5,201 bases of DNA. Source: Betaproteobacteria bacterium (GTDB taxonomy: Bacteria > Pseudomonadota > Gammaproteobacteria > Burkholderiales > SG8-39). This document shows positions 4,753 through 5,201 of this stretch, in pieces (position 1 is the stretch's first letter; every line of letters starts with the position of its first letter). Location of the stretch: the NCBI GenBank assembly GCA_947467405.1, contig CANIIN010000242.1, positions 1-5,201 on the forward strand. The letters run 5' to 3'. The notes beneath the pieces are model-generated. The model was not told the DNA's origin and searched no databases. It was given only the letters and a program-made list of their open reading frames with translations. The translations under genes and the position numbers were made by a program.

Positions 4753-5201
4753 GTGCAAATTCCACCCAAGCTGCTGGAGATTCTGCGCAATGCCAAGCGC
4801 GTCGCGGTTCTGACTGGCGTCGGCATTTCTGCGGACAGTGGCATTCCGACCTTTCGGGATTCACAGCATGGCCTGTGGTCGCGATTCAGGCCGGAAGACC
4901 TCGCCAATGCCGCCGCCTTCGAACGCGACCCGAAACTGGTATGGGGATGGTACCAATGGCGCCGTCGCGCCATGGCGGGCGCAGTTGCCAATCCTGCCCA
5001 CGCGGCACTGGTGACGATGGAGCACCGCTTTGCGTCCTTCATGCTCATCACGCAGAATGTCGATGGTCTGCATGCTTCTGCCGGAAGTCGCAGCATGGTG
5101 GAGTTGCATGGGAACATCATGCGCAACAAGTGCTTCGCCGAGAACATCGTGGTCGACAACGGCGTTGCCGATCCGTACGACCCCGAGGCCCCGCCGACAT
5201 G
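4753..5201 (+). CDS. Sir2-family NAD-dependent protein deacylase (CobB-like sirtuin), 5' part
   Basis: Sirtuins remove acyl groups from lysine using NAD+, giving nicotinamide and O-acyl-ADP-ribose. The visible 149 residues run from GTG 4753 to the window edge. The NAD-binding loop is TGVGISADSGIPTFRD (21-36). It is followed by HGLW (39-42), the cofactor-pocket segment WGWYQWRRR (64-72), TQNVDGLH (100-107), and the catalytic histidine H119 in VELHGN. C127 is the first expected zinc cysteine. Y67 and R70 form the Tyr-x-x-Arg pair that in class III sirtuins (SIRT5, E. coli CobB) recognises acidic acyl groups such as succinyl, so desuccinylase as well as deacetylase activity is plausible. The usual GAGIS is GVGIS here. 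The remaining zinc cysteines and the C-terminal Rossmann half lie beyond the window. The start just before the first helix (IPPKLLEIL) fits bacterial sirtuins. The 39-codon ORF lies 65 bp upstream on the same strand. Confidence 0.94.
   Translation, partial: MQIPPKLLEILRNAKRVAVLTGVGISADSGIPTFRDSQHGLWSRFRPEDLANAAAFERDPKLVWGWYQWRRRAMAGAVANPAHAALVTMEHRFASFMLITQNVDGLHASAGSRSMVELHGNIMRNKCFAENIVVDNGVADPYDPEAPPT

Noticed and set aside
4319..4864. A 181-codon minus-strand frame spanning the divergent region.
   Set aside because: It overlaps the Nudix start and runs antisense to the small ORF and the sirtuin; its composition is Cys/Arg-rich shadow-like, with no motif.

Overview
The window is ordinary, gene-dense bacterial chromosome. 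It most resembles a betaproteobacterium (Rhodocyclales- or Nitrosomonadales-like). This is inferred from the moderately GC-rich coding sequence, the aat-bpt gene pair, and a Bpt N-terminus of the type I associate with that class. No marker gene is present, so the taxonomy is an inference only. I see no tRNA, rRNA, CRISPR array, insertion sequence, phage gene or other mobile element.

Layout. Positions 1-764 (minus) hold the first 254 residues of a TPR protein, cut by the window edge just as a probable glycosyltransferase-like domain begins. Positions 943-1671 (minus) are bpt and 1693-2436 (minus) are aat. They are 21 bp apart and almost certainly one operon read from aat into bpt; the TPR gene follows on the same strand after a 178-bp gap. 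Positions 2437-2589 are a divergent control region with an NtrC-like palindrome. It lies between aat and an ammonium channel gene on the plus strand (2590-3783). A 69-bp convergent gap separates that gene from a Nudix hydrolase with a zinc ribbon (3853-4407, minus). A second divergent region (4408-4567) carries a 26-bp inverted repeat. It leads into a 39-codon small ORF (4568-4687, plus) and the 5' part of a sirtuin (Sir2/CobB-like) gene starting at GTG 4753 and running off the right edge.

How the genes work together. Aat and Bpt are the two bacterial N-degron tagging enzymes. Aat adds Leu/Phe to N-terminal Lys/Arg, and Bpt adds Leu to N-terminal Asp/Glu, so together they make substrates for ClpS-ClpAP. 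The Amt channel imports ammonium and may be under nitrogen control. The Nudix enzyme and the sirtuin both act on nucleotide-cofactor chemistry (dinucleotide hydrolysis and NAD-dependent deacylation), but nothing here shows that they act together. I do not see a clear new multi-gene system. The least explained items are the 26-bp inverted repeat, the 39-codon ORF before the sirtuin, and the NtrC-like palindrome that lacks a recognisable sigma-54 promoter.
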